Positions 14,883-22,817 of a stretch of 64,000 nt of DNA are shown in pieces (position 1 is the stretch's first letter; each line of letters starts with the position of its first letter). Source of the stretch: Nocardia sp. NBC_01730 (GTDB lineage: Bacteria > Actinomycetota > Actinomycetes > Mycobacteriales > Mycobacteriaceae). Location: positions 6,634,001-6,698,000 of the forward strand of contig NZ_CP109162.1 of NCBI RefSeq assembly GCF_035920445.1, read 5' to 3'. A model generated the notes under the pieces. That model was not told where the DNA came from and did no database searches. It was given only the letters and a program-made list of their open reading frames with translations. Position numbers and translations under genes: made by a program.

Positions 14883-15060
14883 GTTTGTTTTGCAGCGCTG
14901 TGTTTTCGGCCGCGCGGGCGCGGCGGGTTCGCGGCCCCCTTTTGGCTCGCGTCCGAGCGGCCGACGCTGGCGACTTCGTCGCGGACGCGTCGGCCGCTCG
15001 GACGCGAGCCGGGCCGCGAACAGGTAATGCTCGGTCTCGCTTCGCTCGGAACTGGGGTGG
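14883..15060 (+). repeat. 3'-end structured element, copy A
   Basis: Starts at the stop codon of the AhpD-like gene. It has a short hairpin GCCGCGC-GG-GCGCGGC, then GTTCGCGGCCC (14927-14937), a long hairpin with perfect 24-bp arms at 14944-14967 and 14987-15010 around the 19-base loop TGGCGACTTCGTCGCGGAC, and the closing GGGCCGCGAAC (15011-15021). A trailer TAATGCTCGGTCTCGCTTCG follows. The same architecture recurs after other genes in this window, always in the direction of the preceding gene. Confidence 0.85.
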
Positions 15061-15219
15061 GCTGATGTGGGTGGGTCGAGAGGTGAGGTTCGGTGCCTGC
15101 GGACTGCGTTCGTTCGGCCGCGAACAGGTAATGCTCGGTCTCGCTTCGCTCGGAACTGGGGTGGGCTGATGTGGGTGGGTCGAGAGGCGAGGTTCGGTGC
15201 CCGCGGACTGCGTTCGTTC
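15012..15219 (+). repeat. Two tandem 104-bp repeats
   Basis: The segment starting GGCCGCGAACAGGTAATGCT at 15012 recurs at 15116 with very few differences, and GGCCGCGAAC appears a third time at 15220. The unit includes the closing end and trailer of element copy A. It looks like tandem duplication of that trailer. Confidence 0.8.
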
Positions 15220-15310
15220 GGCCGCGAACGGTGTTGAGGCTCGCACCTCGATGGGGCGTGGTGGCGGCTCGTGTCCGAATGTCAATCGGTGGGCGGTGTT
15301 CGGCAGATGT

Positions 15311-15436
15311 GTGATCCGGCACCATGCGGTCACCGCCTGGTTCTGGTTTGGTACCGTGCTCGGCGTGCAATGCGTGTATTTCTGGTTTAGCAAGCCGGCC
15401 CTGGGTGGGCTGGTCTGCGGCAACCATATGCGCTGA
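15311..15436 (+). CDS. Aromatic-rich leader peptide upstream of DAHP synthase
   Basis: A frame of 41 codons from GTG 15311 to TGA 15434-15436 contains WFWF at residues 10-13 and YFWF at residues 23-26, eight aromatic residues in 17 codons. Leader peptides made of the amino acids whose synthesis they control are the sensors of transcription attenuation, and the next gene makes the first intermediate of aromatic biosynthesis. The start is uncertain: the GTG at 15368 would keep only the YFWF block. No strong Shine-Dalgarno sequence is visible. A hairpin follows between the leader and aroG. The reading frame and composition are seen; control by attenuation is inferred. Confidence 0.55.
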   Translation: MIRHHAVTAWFWFGTVLGVQCVYFWFSKPALGGLVCGNHMR

Positions 15437-15448
15437 CGATATTCCACC

Positions 15449-15480
15449 CGAGCCGGACGATGGACCGGCTCGACGGGTTT
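15449..15480 (+). terminator. Hairpin between leader peptide and aroG
   Basis: CGAGCCGG (15449-15456) pairs perfectly with CCGGCTCG (15465-15472), followed by ACGGGTTT. It begins 13 bases after the leader peptide stop and lies 49 bases before aroG, the place expected for an attenuator stem. Confidence 0.5.
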
Positions 15481-15520
15481 CACGTCCGTGGGTCGGCCCC
15501 GAGAAAAGGAACCCACGACT

Positions 15521-16612
15521 ATGACAACCGCAGCCGATGTCGACGCGCGGCATTCCGATCTGGATGATCAACGCACCCTGAGTATCAGCCCGCTGCGCTC
15601 GCCCGCGGAGGTGCGTCGCGTGCACCCGATCACCGATGCGCTCGCGGACACCGTGCGCGCGGGACGCAGGGCCACCGTCGACGTGCTGAACGGTGACGAC
15701 GACCGCCTCATGGTGATCGTCGGCCCCTGCTCTGTGCACGACCCCGCCGCCGCGCTGGACTACGCACGCCGCCTAGCGGCTCTCGCCGCCGAGTTCGGCG
15801 ACCGGTTGCACCTGGTGATGCGGGTCTACTTCGAGAAGCCGCGCACTACGCTCGGCTGGAAGGGCCTGATCAATGACCCGCATCTGGACGGCTCCTTCGA
15901 CGTCAACACCGGCCTCGGCTTCGGCCGCAAGCTGCTGGTCGACATCACCGCGCTCGGGCTCCCGGTGGCCTGTGAGTTCCTGGATCCGATCACCCCGCAG
16001 TACATTGCGGATCTGGTGTCCTACGGCGCCATCGGCGCCCGTACCGCGGCAAGCCAGGTGCACCGCCAGCTCAGCAGCGCGCTGTCGATGCCGGTCGGCA
16101 TCAAGAACGGCACCGACGGCGACGTCCAGGTGGCGGTGGACGGCGTGCGCGCCGCGGCGGCCCGCCATGTGTTCCCCGGCACCGACCTCGACGGGCGCTC
16201 GGCGCTGATCCGCACCGCGGGCAACCCGGACTGCCACGTGATCCTTCGCGGCGGCAGCAGCGGCCCGAACTACGACGCGGCTTCGGTCGCCGACGCGTGC
16301 GTCCGGCTGGACAAGTCGGCGCTGCCGCAGCGGGTGGTCGTCGACGCGAGCCACGGCAACAGCAACAAGGACCACAACAAGCAGGTCGACGTGGTCACCG
16401 ATATCGCGGAGCGGCTGGCGGCGGGCAAGCCCGGTGTGGTCGGCGTGATGCTGGAGAGCTTCTTGGTCGCGGGTCGACAGGATCTCACGCTCGGCCACGC
16501 CGACGAGCTGACCTACGGCCAGTCCATCACCGACGCATGTCTGGACTGGGAGACCACCGCCCGTCAGCTCGAGCGGCTGGCCGACGCGGTGCGGCGGCGG
16601 CGCGAGGGCTGA
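15521..16612 (+). CDS. aroG: Class I DAHP synthase (3-deoxy-7-phosphoheptulonate synthase)
   Basis: A 363-residue enzyme joining phosphoenolpyruvate and erythrose 4-phosphate, the first step of the shikimate pathway. Family signatures are VIVGPCSVHDPAAALDYA, MRVYFEKPRTTLGWKGLIND, GARTAASQVHRQLSSALSMP, IKNGTDG, VILRGGSSGPNY and VVVDASHGNSNKDH, in E. coli AroF/G/H order. The start is ATG 15521 behind AAAAGGA; the extra codons upstream have no site. Nocardiae commonly also carry a plant-type class II enzyme, so this one may be the regulated or secondary copy. The aromatic-rich leader and hairpin upstream suggest attenuation. It breaks up what may once have been a compact ECF41 locus. Confidence 0.93.
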   Translation: MTTAADVDARHSDLDDQRTLSISPLRSPAEVRRVHPITDALADTVRAGRRATVDVLNGDDDRLMVIVGPCSVHDPAAALDYARRLAALAAEFGDRLHLVMRVYFEKPRTTLGWKGLINDPHLDGSFDVNTGLGFGRKLLVDITALGLPVACEFLDPITPQYIADLVSYGAIGARTAASQVHRQLSSALSMPVGIKNGTDGDVQVAVDGVRAAAARHVFPGTDLDGRSALIRTAGNPDCHVILRGGSSGPNYDAASVADACVRLDKSALPQRVVVDASHGNSNKDHNKQVDVVTDIAERLAAGKPGVVGVMLESFLVAGRQDLTLGHADELTYGQSITDACLDWETTARQLERLADAVRRRREG

Positions 16613-16684
16613 CCCCGTCCAGCGGACGGCCCGATACGTCCCCTCTCACCCGTCGGCGTGCGAGTCGTACAAGCGTCGCTCGGT

Positions 16685-16800
16685 GTCCGGCTTGCACCCG
16701 AGTGGGCGAAGCGCGCATGCGACGCAGTCGCAAGTCTCGCCCACTCGGACACAGGCCAGCCGCGAACACGCAGCGCGGCAAAATCAAACACAGCGCTCGC
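16685..16800 (-). repeat. 3'-end structured element, copy B (divergent)
   Basis: Read on the minus strand it runs TGTGTTTGATTTTGCCGCGC, GTGTTCGCGGC, then a hairpin with GTCCGAGTGGGCGA against TCGCCCACTCGGAC-like arms around GCGACTGCGTCGC. The short hairpin is damaged. It lies behind copy C in the same direction, so both follow the minus-strand acetyltransferase gene; aroG on the plus strand ends 70 bases away. Confidence 0.65.
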
Positions 16801-16839
16801 CTCCTACCACAACCACATCCGCCCGACCCCTGGTTCCGA

Positions 16840-17045
16840 GCGAAGCGAGATCGAGCATTCCCTTGTTCGCGGCCCGGCTCGCGTCCGAGCGGCCGACGCG
16901 TCCGCGACGAAGTCGCCAGCGTCGGCCGCTCGGACGCGAGCCACCAGGGGGCCGCGAACCCGCCGCGCCCGCGCGGCCGAAAACAGAGCCCGCGAACACG
17001 CCGCGCCGCAGGCGCGGCAAATTAAACACAGGGCAAATCAAACAC
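16840..17045 (-). repeat. 3'-end structured element, copy C
   Basis: Minus-strand copy starting at the 3' end of the GNAT gene. Its TGTGTTTGA supplies the last two codons and stop of that gene. The short hairpin is at 17001-17019 (GCCGCGCC-TGC-GGCGCGGC on the minus strand), and the long hairpin has perfect 24-bp arms at 16875-16898 and 16918-16941. The 19-base loop is identical to that of copy A. A second, slightly different short hairpin module lies between them. Confidence 0.85.
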
Positions 17046-17577
17046 AGTCGGTGGACAGTCGGGCGGCGAGCCAGTGGTCGCGGCGCACGCCGCGCTGCAC
17101 GCTGCCCAGTCGTGACCTGCCCTCGTACCGGAATCCAGCCCGTCGCACGACCGCGGCCGAGGCGTAGTTGCCGACGAAGGCGCGCCAGCTGATTCGTTGC
17201 AGGGCCAAACCATCGGAGCGGAACCCGAAGTCGCACACCAGATTAACCGCTTGGGTCATCAGGCCGCGGGACCGCTGCGCCGGGCTGAGCCAGAAACCGA
17301 TCTCGGCCGCGCTCTCGTCCCGTTCGCTGAGGCCGATCATGCCGACAACCGGCCCGTCGGCGTGTAGTCGCACAGCCCAGGTCGGGCTGCGGGCCGCCCA
17401 CCCGGAGCCGACGATGTCCTCCACAAAGGTTTCGGCGTGCCTCCGCCGGTAGGGCACCGGGATGGTCACCCATTCCCCGATGGACGGTTCCTGGCAGCAC
17501 TGGGTGATCGTGTCGATGTCGTTTGTCGTCGGCGCCGACAGCCAGACCGTTCCGTTCGACAGCACGTGATGGTCCAT
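17038..17577 (-). CDS. GNAT family N-acetyltransferase (RimJ-like)
   Basis: A 179-residue acetyltransferase of the RimJ/RimL type. It starts MDHHVLSNGTVWLSAPTTND, has the strand VGMIGLSERDESAAEIGFWL (residues 93-112) and the acetyl-CoA loop PAQRSRGLMTQAV, and ends with the YASAAVVRRAGFRYEG motif typical of the group. Members acetylate protein N-termini or small amines; the substrate is not predictable. The last residues STDCV and the TGA stop lie inside the downstream repeat element, so the native C-terminus may have been replaced. It is divergent from the ECF41 gene with 105 bases between them. Confidence 0.85.
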   Translation of the reverse strand: MDHHVLSNGTVWLSAPTTNDIDTITQCCQEPSIGEWVTIPVPYRRRHAETFVEDIVGSGWAARSPTWAVRLHADGPVVGMIGLSERDESAAEIGFWLSPAQRSRGLMTQAVNLVCDFGFRSDGLALQRISWRAFVGNYASAAVVRRAGFRYEGRSRLGSVQRGVRRDHWLAARLSTDCV

Positions 17578-17587
17578 CGCGTCATGC

Positions 17588-17614
17588 TGTCACGGATCGG
17601 TCGGCGGGATCATC
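17588..17614 (+). promoter_or_regulatory. Weak ECF41-like promoter before the sigma gene
   Basis: TGTCACG (17588-17594), a 16-base spacer and CATC (17611-17614) differ by one base in each box from TGTCACA-N16-CGTC. The spacing is identical to the strong site at 14345. It could allow autoregulation; alone it would not be convincing. Confidence 0.3.
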
Positions 17615-17682
17615 CGGTTTGTTCATCGCTTGACCGGTGATACCGCGCGGGAACGTGCCTCCGCCGGACCGTAGACTGCGCG

Positions 17683-18600
17683 GTGATGGTTGCCGCGCTG
17701 CTTTCCGACCTGTTCGAATCACATCGGGCGCATTTGCTCTCGGTCGCCTATCGGCTGACGGGCAGCGTCAGCGACGCCGAAGACGCGGTGCAGGAGAGCT
17801 GGCTGCGCCTTGCCGGTGCGCGTCAATCCGAGATCGAGGATCTGCGGGCCTGGCTGACCACCGTGGTGACCCGCATCTGCCTGGACCGTTTGCGCAGCGC
17901 GGCCGCCCGTAGGGAAAACTATGTGGGGCAGTGGCTGCCGGAGCCCGTGGTCACGGCGCGCACGCCGTCGAATGCACCGGACCCGTTGGAGACCGTGGTC
18001 CGCAAGCAGGAGTACCGGTTCGCGGCGCTGGTCGTGCTGGACAGCCTCACGCCGCCGCAGCGGGTGGCCTTCGTGCTGCACGATGGGCTTTCGGTGCCGT
18101 TCGACGAGATCTCCGACATTCTCGGCATCTCGGCAGACGCCGCACGGCAGCTCGCGGTGCGTGCCCGCAAGGCGGTGGCGCACATGCCCGCGCCGGTACC
18201 GGACGCCGAGCACGAGGCCGCGGTGCAACGCTTCCTCACCGCACTCAGCGCCGGTGATGTGAACGCGGTCGCCGCCGCGCTGCACCCGGAATCGGTGATG
18301 ATCGGCGACGCCAACGGCACTACCGCCACCGCCGTGAACGTCCTGCACGGCTCGGATCGGATCGCCCGCTTCTTCCTGGGGCTGGTACGCAAGTACGGGC
18401 TGAACGAGGATTCGTCGCCTGTCTACGAATTCGCCTCGGTCAACGGGCAGCTCGGCCTTGTGGTCACTGGGCGTCCCGCTGAGGAGGGGCGGGCGGGCTA
18501 TCCCACCCGGATCATGGGCTTCACCGTGCGGGATGGATTGGTCTGGGGTACTTATGATCTCGCGAATCCCGCCAAGCTGGGTGGAGTGCGGCTCGGTTGA
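17683..18600 (+). CDS. ECF41-type RNA polymerase sigma factor (SigJ-like)
   Basis: A 305-residue sigma factor. Region 2 covers residues 7-75 (FESHRAHLLSVAYRLTGSVSDAEDAVQESWLR) and region 4 residues 115-165 (LTPPQRVAFVLHDGLSVPFDEISDILGISADAARQLAVRARK). The linker has the ECF41 hallmark GQWLPEPV. Residues 170-305 are a SnoaL/NTF2-like C-terminal domain, which in this group replaces the anti-sigma factor and modulates activity, ending ANPAKLGGVRLG. The start is GTG 17683 or ATG 17686. ECF41 genes normally sit beside their AhpD-like or oxidoreductase target. Here the consensus promoter is at 14345, with aroG and repeats in between. Confidence 0.88.
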   Translation: MMVAALLSDLFESHRAHLLSVAYRLTGSVSDAEDAVQESWLRLAGARQSEIEDLRAWLTTVVTRICLDRLRSAAARRENYVGQWLPEPVVTARTPSNAPDPLETVVRKQEYRFAALVVLDSLTPPQRVAFVLHDGLSVPFDEISDILGISADAARQLAVRARKAVAHMPAPVPDAEHEAAVQRFLTALSAGDVNAVAAALHPESVMIGDANGTTATAVNVLHGSDRIARFFLGLVRKYGLNEDSSPVYEFASVNGQLGLVVTGRPAEEGRAGYPTRIMGFTVRDGLVWGTYDLANPAKLGGVRLG

Positions 18601-19007
18601 GCCCCGTCGGCCACCGGCGGAGCGACGGCTACAGCATGGACGAACCGGGGAACCGGTTCTCGGTGGACGAACCTGCCCCTGGGTTACACGGTCGAGCCGA
18701 GACCCGGTCCGGCGTCAGGGGACCCGGTACCAACCCGCGACGAGTTCGCGCAGCACCTGCCGGAGGAACCCCAGTGCGTGTCCGGCGACGTCCGACGTGG
18801 CGGGCTTGCAACCAGGTGGAGGTAGCAGGCCTTGGCACGCCCGTTCGAGAGACCACTCGGCGGCGAGTTTGCGAGAGAGAACATGGCGAGGCTGGCTCTC
18901 GCTGAGAGAACACGCGAATATGCAGGTATATGGCATGGTTGAGATGTGAAATATCGATAGTCGCTATCTGATGGCAACAATTCTGGCCGCTGGGATAATC
19001 TCCGAAC
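18601..19007. other. Intergenic stretch, no confirmed gene; small operator-like palindrome
   Basis: About 400 bases. A plus-strand stretch near 18794-18900 contains WRACNQVEVAG, faintly like a DUF397 protein, but no complete gene is present. From about 18910 the DNA turns AT-rich, a promoter for the following aminotransferase. It holds the inverted repeat GATAG-TCG-CTATC at 18956-18968, 40 bases ahead of the ATG, a possible operator. Confidence 0.4.
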
Positions 19008-20174
19008 ATGCCCTCGCAACCCCCGACCGTTGCCCGCTTGCGGCCCTTCGCCTCCACGATCTTCGCCGAAATGACCGAACTCGCCATTCGCTACGACGCG
19101 GTCAATCTGGGCCAGGGATTTCCCGATACGGATGGGCCCGCGGGCATGCTCGAAGTGGCCCGCCGTGCCATCGCCGACGGACTCAACCAGTACCCGCCCG
19201 GGCGCGGCATGCCGGTCCTGCGCAGGGCCATCGCCGACGACCGGGCTCGTCGCTACGGGACCGAGTACGACCACGACTCCCAGGTGCTGGTGACCGTCGG
19301 TGCGACAGAGGCGATCAGCGCCGCGGTGCTCGGACTGGTCGAGCCCGGCCAGGAGGTCGTGCTGATCGAGCCGTATTACGACTCCTACGCGGCCGCGGTC
19401 GCCCTCGCCGGTGCGCGACGGCGCACGGCCAGGCTGGTCGCCGATGGCGACCGGTTCGTGCTCGACTTGGACAGCCTGCGCGCCGCGATCACCCCGGCGA
19501 CTCGCATGCTCGTCGTCAACTCGCCGCACAACCCGACCGGCACCGTGCTCGGGCGCGCCGACCTGCAGGCGATCGCCGATATCGCTTGCGAGCGCGACAT
19601 TCTGGTGCTCACCGACGAGGTCTACGAACATCTGGTCTACGACGGCGCCGAGCACATCAGCCTGGCCGCACTGCCCGGCATGGCCGAGCGGACGATCGTG
19701 GCGTCCAGTGCGGCAAAGACTTTCAGCGTCACCGGATGGAAGACCGGGTGGGCATGCGGCCCCGCCGATCTGATCGACGGCGTGCTGGCGGCCAAACAGT
19801 TTCTGACCTTCGTCGCGGGCGGCCCCTTTCAGCCGGCCGTCGCGCACGCGATCAACCATGAGCTGGGTTGGGTCGATGATCTGCGGGATACCTTGTCCGA
19901 GAAGCGGCTGCGCCTCTCCGCCGCACTCGCTGATGCCGGGCTGGACGTGAAGGCCAGCGCGGGGGGCTATTTCGTCTGCGCCGACATCACCCCACTCGGC
20001 GCCTCGGACGGTCTGGCGTTCTGCCGGGAGCTGCCGAAGCGGCTCGGCGTCGCGGCGGTCCCCGTCATCGCGTTCGCCGACGACACCGCCGCGTGGAGCC
20101 ACCTGGTGCGTTTCACCTTCTGCAAGCGCGACGAGACGCTGGACGAAGGGGTGCGCCGGCTCCGGCTCGGCTGA
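19008..20174 (+). CDS. dapC: Class I/II aminotransferase, probable N-succinyldiaminopimelate aminotransferase
   Basis: A 388-residue PLP enzyme. The N-terminus VNLGQGFPDTDGP, the SPHNPTGT loop, the cofactor aspartate and tyrosine in LTDEVYEHLVYD, and the PLP lysine in SSAAKTFSVTGWKTGW are all at normal spacing. It matches the M. tuberculosis Rv0858c (DapC) type, which makes N-succinyl-LL-2,6-diaminopimelate for peptidoglycan and lysine. Related enzymes act on methionine or aromatic keto acids, so the substrate is inferred. ATG 19008 follows an AT-rich promoter. It opens the block that is syntenic with Rv0858c onward. It converges on a LysE exporter gene with a strong hairpin between them. Confidence 0.85.
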   Translation: MPSQPPTVARLRPFASTIFAEMTELAIRYDAVNLGQGFPDTDGPAGMLEVARRAIADGLNQYPPGRGMPVLRRAIADDRARRYGTEYDHDSQVLVTVGATEAISAAVLGLVEPGQEVVLIEPYYDSYAAAVALAGARRRTARLVADGDRFVLDLDSLRAAITPATRMLVVNSPHNPTGTVLGRADLQAIADIACERDILVLTDEVYEHLVYDGAEHISLAALPGMAERTIVASSAAKTFSVTGWKTGWACGPADLIDGVLAAKQFLTFVAGGPFQPAVAHAINHELGWVDDLRDTLSEKRLRLSAALADAGLDVKASAGGYFVCADITPLGASDGLAFCRELPKRLGVAAVPVIAFADDTAAWSHLVRFTFCKRDETLDEGVRRLRLG

Positions 20175-20181
20175 CTCGCGT

Positions 20182-20241
20182 GACGAGTGGCACACGGCTG
20201 TCGCAAAGCGCGAGAGGCCTCTCCACCGTGTGCCGCTCGTC
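20182..20241. terminator. Bidirectional terminator between dapC and lysE
   Basis: A 16-bp stem joins 20182-20197 with 20226-20241, broken only by one G-T pair. The loop contains the palindrome GAGAGGCCTCTC. It starts seven bases after the dapC stop and ends six bases before the stop of the convergent exporter gene, so it can serve both. Confidence 0.75.
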
Positions 20242-20246
20242 GCGGG

Positions 20247-20891
20247 TCAGGCGGGGGTGGGGCGGGCCCGGTCGGTGGCGAGGAGGACAGCGATGGCGCC
20301 GAGCATGGTGCCCATGAGGTAGCGCTGGACGCGCAGCCAGAGCGGGCGGCCGGTGAGGAAGGTGGCCAGGCCGCCCGCGCCTAGGACGATCAGGCCGTTC
20401 ACGGTGAGGGCCACCGCGATCTGCACCGCTCCCAGGCACAGGCTTTGTAGCCACACCCTGCCGTGCTCCGGCGTTACGAACTGCGGGATCAGCGCCATGT
20501 ACATGATCGCGATCTTCGGGTTCAGCAGATTGGTGACCAACCCCATACCGAACAGTCGGCGCACCGGGTCGGCGGGCAGCGTCGCGGGCGCGAACACCGA
20601 AACGCCGCCCGGTCGCACCGCCTGCCAGGCAAGCCACCCCAGATAAGCGGCACCCGCCAGTTTCACGCCCAGATAGAGCCCCGGCACCACCACGAAGACC
20701 GCCGTGATGCCGGCGGTCGCCGCCGCGAGATACACCCCGAATCCCGCCGCCACCCCACCCAACGACACCAACCCCGCCCGCCGCCCCTGCGACACCGTCC
20801 GCGACACCAGATACATCATGTTCGGCCCCGGCGTCAGCACCATCCCCAACGCAGCTGCCGCAACCCCCACCACCGCCGCCATCTCGATCAT
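20247..20891 (-). CDS. LysE/RhtB family exporter
   Basis: A 214-residue inner-membrane protein of six predicted helices. It begins MIEMAAVVGVAAAALGMVLT and has the family signature PGPNMMYLVSRTVSQGRRAG at about residues 21-40, then TNLLNPKIAIMYMALIPQFV near residues 115-135. Such proteins export amino acids or their analogues by proton antiport. ATG 20891 puts the first helix in the usual position. It converges on dapC and is divergent from the XPB helicase. A second exporter of the same family lies at 23539; the two differ clearly in sequence. Confidence 0.88.
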   Translation of the reverse strand: MIEMAAVVGVAAAALGMVLTPGPNMMYLVSRTVSQGRRAGLVSLGGVAAGFGVYLAAATAGITAVFVVVPGLYLGVKLAGAAYLGWLAWQAVRPGGVSVFAPATLPADPVRRLFGMGLVTNLLNPKIAIMYMALIPQFVTPEHGRVWLQSLCLGAVQIAVALTVNGLIVLGAGGLATFLTGRPLWLRVQRYLMGTMLGAIAVLLATDRARPTPA

Positions 20892-21117
20892 GCACCGATC
20901 GTCACCCACCCGATCCCGCGGTGTCGCGGTCCAGTTGGCGGTTGCTGGCCACGGGTCGTGGTGGCCGCGCCTGCGCAGGCTCCGGGAAGAGACCGGGGCC
21001 TTCCGGCGTTGCACACGGGCGCTGCCGAATCCGCTCACGGCGGAGAATGGCCGGTTACCTGCGGTGTCGTCGGTGGGGTCGGGGAGAATGGGCGGCGAGC
21101 CGATATGAGGAGGGGCT

Positions 21118-22776
21118 GTGACCGACGGTCCACTGATTGTGCAGAGTGACAAGACGCTGCTGCTGGAGGTCGACCACGAGTTGGCCGATGCGGCGCGGCA
21201 GGCCATCGCGCCGTTCGCCGAGTTGGAGCGGGCGCCGGAGCATGTGCATACCTACCGGGTGACGCCGCTGGCGCTGTGGAACGCGCGGGCGGCGGGGCAC
21301 GACGCTGAGCAGGTGGTGGACGCGCTGGTCAGTTTCTCCAGGTACGCGGTGCCGCAGCCGTTGCTGGTCGATGTCGTGGACACGATGGCCCGATACGGCA
21401 GGTTGCAGCTGGTCAAGGATCCCGCGCACGGCCTGACGCTGATCAGCCTGGATCGCGCGGTGCTGGAGGAGGTGCTCCGGCACAAGAAGATCGCGCCGAT
21501 GTTCGGCGCGCGCATCGATGACGACACGGTGGTGGTGCACCCGTCCGAGCGCGGCCGGATCAAGCAGATGCTGCTGAAGATCGGCTGGCCCGCCGAGGAC
21601 CTCGCGGGGTACGTCGACGGCGAGGCGCATGAGATCGAACTCGACTACACCGACGACAAGTGGCATTTGCGCGACTACCAGGAGATGGCCGCCGACTCGT
21701 TCTGGGCGGGCGGCTCCGGCGTGGTGGTGCTGCCCTGCGGCGCGGGCAAGACGATGGTCGGCGCTGCGGCCATGGCGAAGGCGAAGGCGACCACGCTGAT
21801 CCTGGTCACCAACACGGTGGCGGGCAGGCAGTGGCGGCGCGAACTGCTCGCGCGCACCTCGTTGACCGAGGAAGAGATCGGCGAGTACTCCGGCGAACGC
21901 AAGGAGATCCGGCCGGTCACCATCGCCACCTATCAGGTGATCACCCGCCGCACCAAGGGCGAGTACAAGCACCTGGAGCTCTTCGACAGCCGTGACTGGG
22001 GCCTGGTCATCTATGACGAGGTGCATCTGCTGCCCGCCCCGGTCTTCCGGATGACCGCAGACCTGCAGTCCCGCCGCCGCCTCGGCTTGACCGCGACCCT
22101 GGTGCGCGAGGACGGCCGAGAGGGCGACGTGTTCTCGCTGATCGGCCCGAAGCGCTACGACGCGCCGTGGAAGGACATCGAGGCCCAGGGCTGGATTGCC
22201 CCCGCCGAGTGCATCGAGGTCAGGGTCACGCTGACCGATGCCGAGCGGATGGCGTACGCGACCGCCGAACCAGAGGAGCGTTACAAGCTCTGCTCCACCG
22301 CGCACACGAAGATCGCTGTGGTGGAATCGATCCTGGCTCAGCACCAGGACGCGCCGAGCCTGGTCATCGGCGCCTACCTGGAGCAGCTGGAGGAACTGGG
22401 CGCCGCGCTCGACGCTCCGGTGATCCAGGGTTCGACGAAAACCAAAGACCGCGAAGAACTCTTCGACGCATTCCGGCGCGGTGAGATTCCGGTGCTCGTG
22501 GTGAGCAAGGTCGCGAACTTCTCCATCGATTTGCCGGAAGCGTCGGTGGCCGTGCAGGTCTCGGGTACCTTCGGCTCGCGTCAGGAGGAGGCGCAGCGCC
22601 TCGGCCGGTTGCTGCGCCCGAAGCAGGACCGCGGCCAGGCTCATTTCTATTCGGTGGTCGCGCGCGACACCCTCGACGCCGAATACGCCGCGCACCGTCA
22701 GCGTTTTCTCGCCGAACAGGGGTATGCCTACCGCATCACGGATGCCGACGACTTGCTCGGTCCGGCGCTCGGATAA
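21118..22776 (+). CDS. XPB/Ercc3-type DNA repair helicase
   Basis: A 552-residue superfamily 2 helicase. An N-terminal helicase-associated domain (residues 1-175) precedes the motor: Walker A CGAGKT (208-212), motif Ia LVTNTVAGRQWRREL, motif II DEVH (300-303), motif III LGLTATLVREDGREG, and motif VI EEAQRLGRLLRPKQ near residue 490. It opens DNA 3' to 5'. Bacterial XPB proteins are found in actinobacteria and a few other phyla, with a suspected role in repair. The start is GTG 21118 behind GAGGAGG. In M. tuberculosis the homologue Rv0861c is next to Rv0862c; here about 4.4 kb of other genes separate the two. Confidence 0.95.
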   Translation: MTDGPLIVQSDKTLLLEVDHELADAARQAIAPFAELERAPEHVHTYRVTPLALWNARAAGHDAEQVVDALVSFSRYAVPQPLLVDVVDTMARYGRLQLVKDPAHGLTLISLDRAVLEEVLRHKKIAPMFGARIDDDTVVVHPSERGRIKQMLLKIGWPAEDLAGYVDGEAHEIELDYTDDKWHLRDYQEMAADSFWAGGSGVVVLPCGAGKTMVGAAAMAKAKATTLILVTNTVAGRQWRRELLARTSLTEEEIGEYSGERKEIRPVTIATYQVITRRTKGEYKHLELFDSRDWGLVIYDEVHLLPAPVFRMTADLQSRRRLGLTATLVREDGREGDVFSLIGPKRYDAPWKDIEAQGWIAPAECIEVRVTLTDAERMAYATAEPEERYKLCSTAHTKIAVVESILAQHQDAPSLVIGAYLEQLEELGAALDAPVIQGSTKTKDREELFDAFRRGEIPVLVVSKVANFSIDLPEASVAVQVSGTFGSRQEEAQRLGRLLRPKQDRGQAHFYSVVARDTLDAEYAAHRQRFLAEQGYAYRITDADDLLGPALG

Positions 22777-22817
22777 GTGGAGGAAATTCCTCCGAAAGCT
22801 GTGCTAGGAATGAGGAC

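Noticed and set aside
18597..18905. Possible DUF397 protein
   Set aside because: Only WRACNQVEVAG resembles the family; the rest does not, and codon bias is poor. At best a remnant.
18684..20195. A 503-codon minus-strand open frame
   Set aside because: It is the antisense of dapC, which has all its catalytic motifs. Long antisense frames are common in high-GC DNA.
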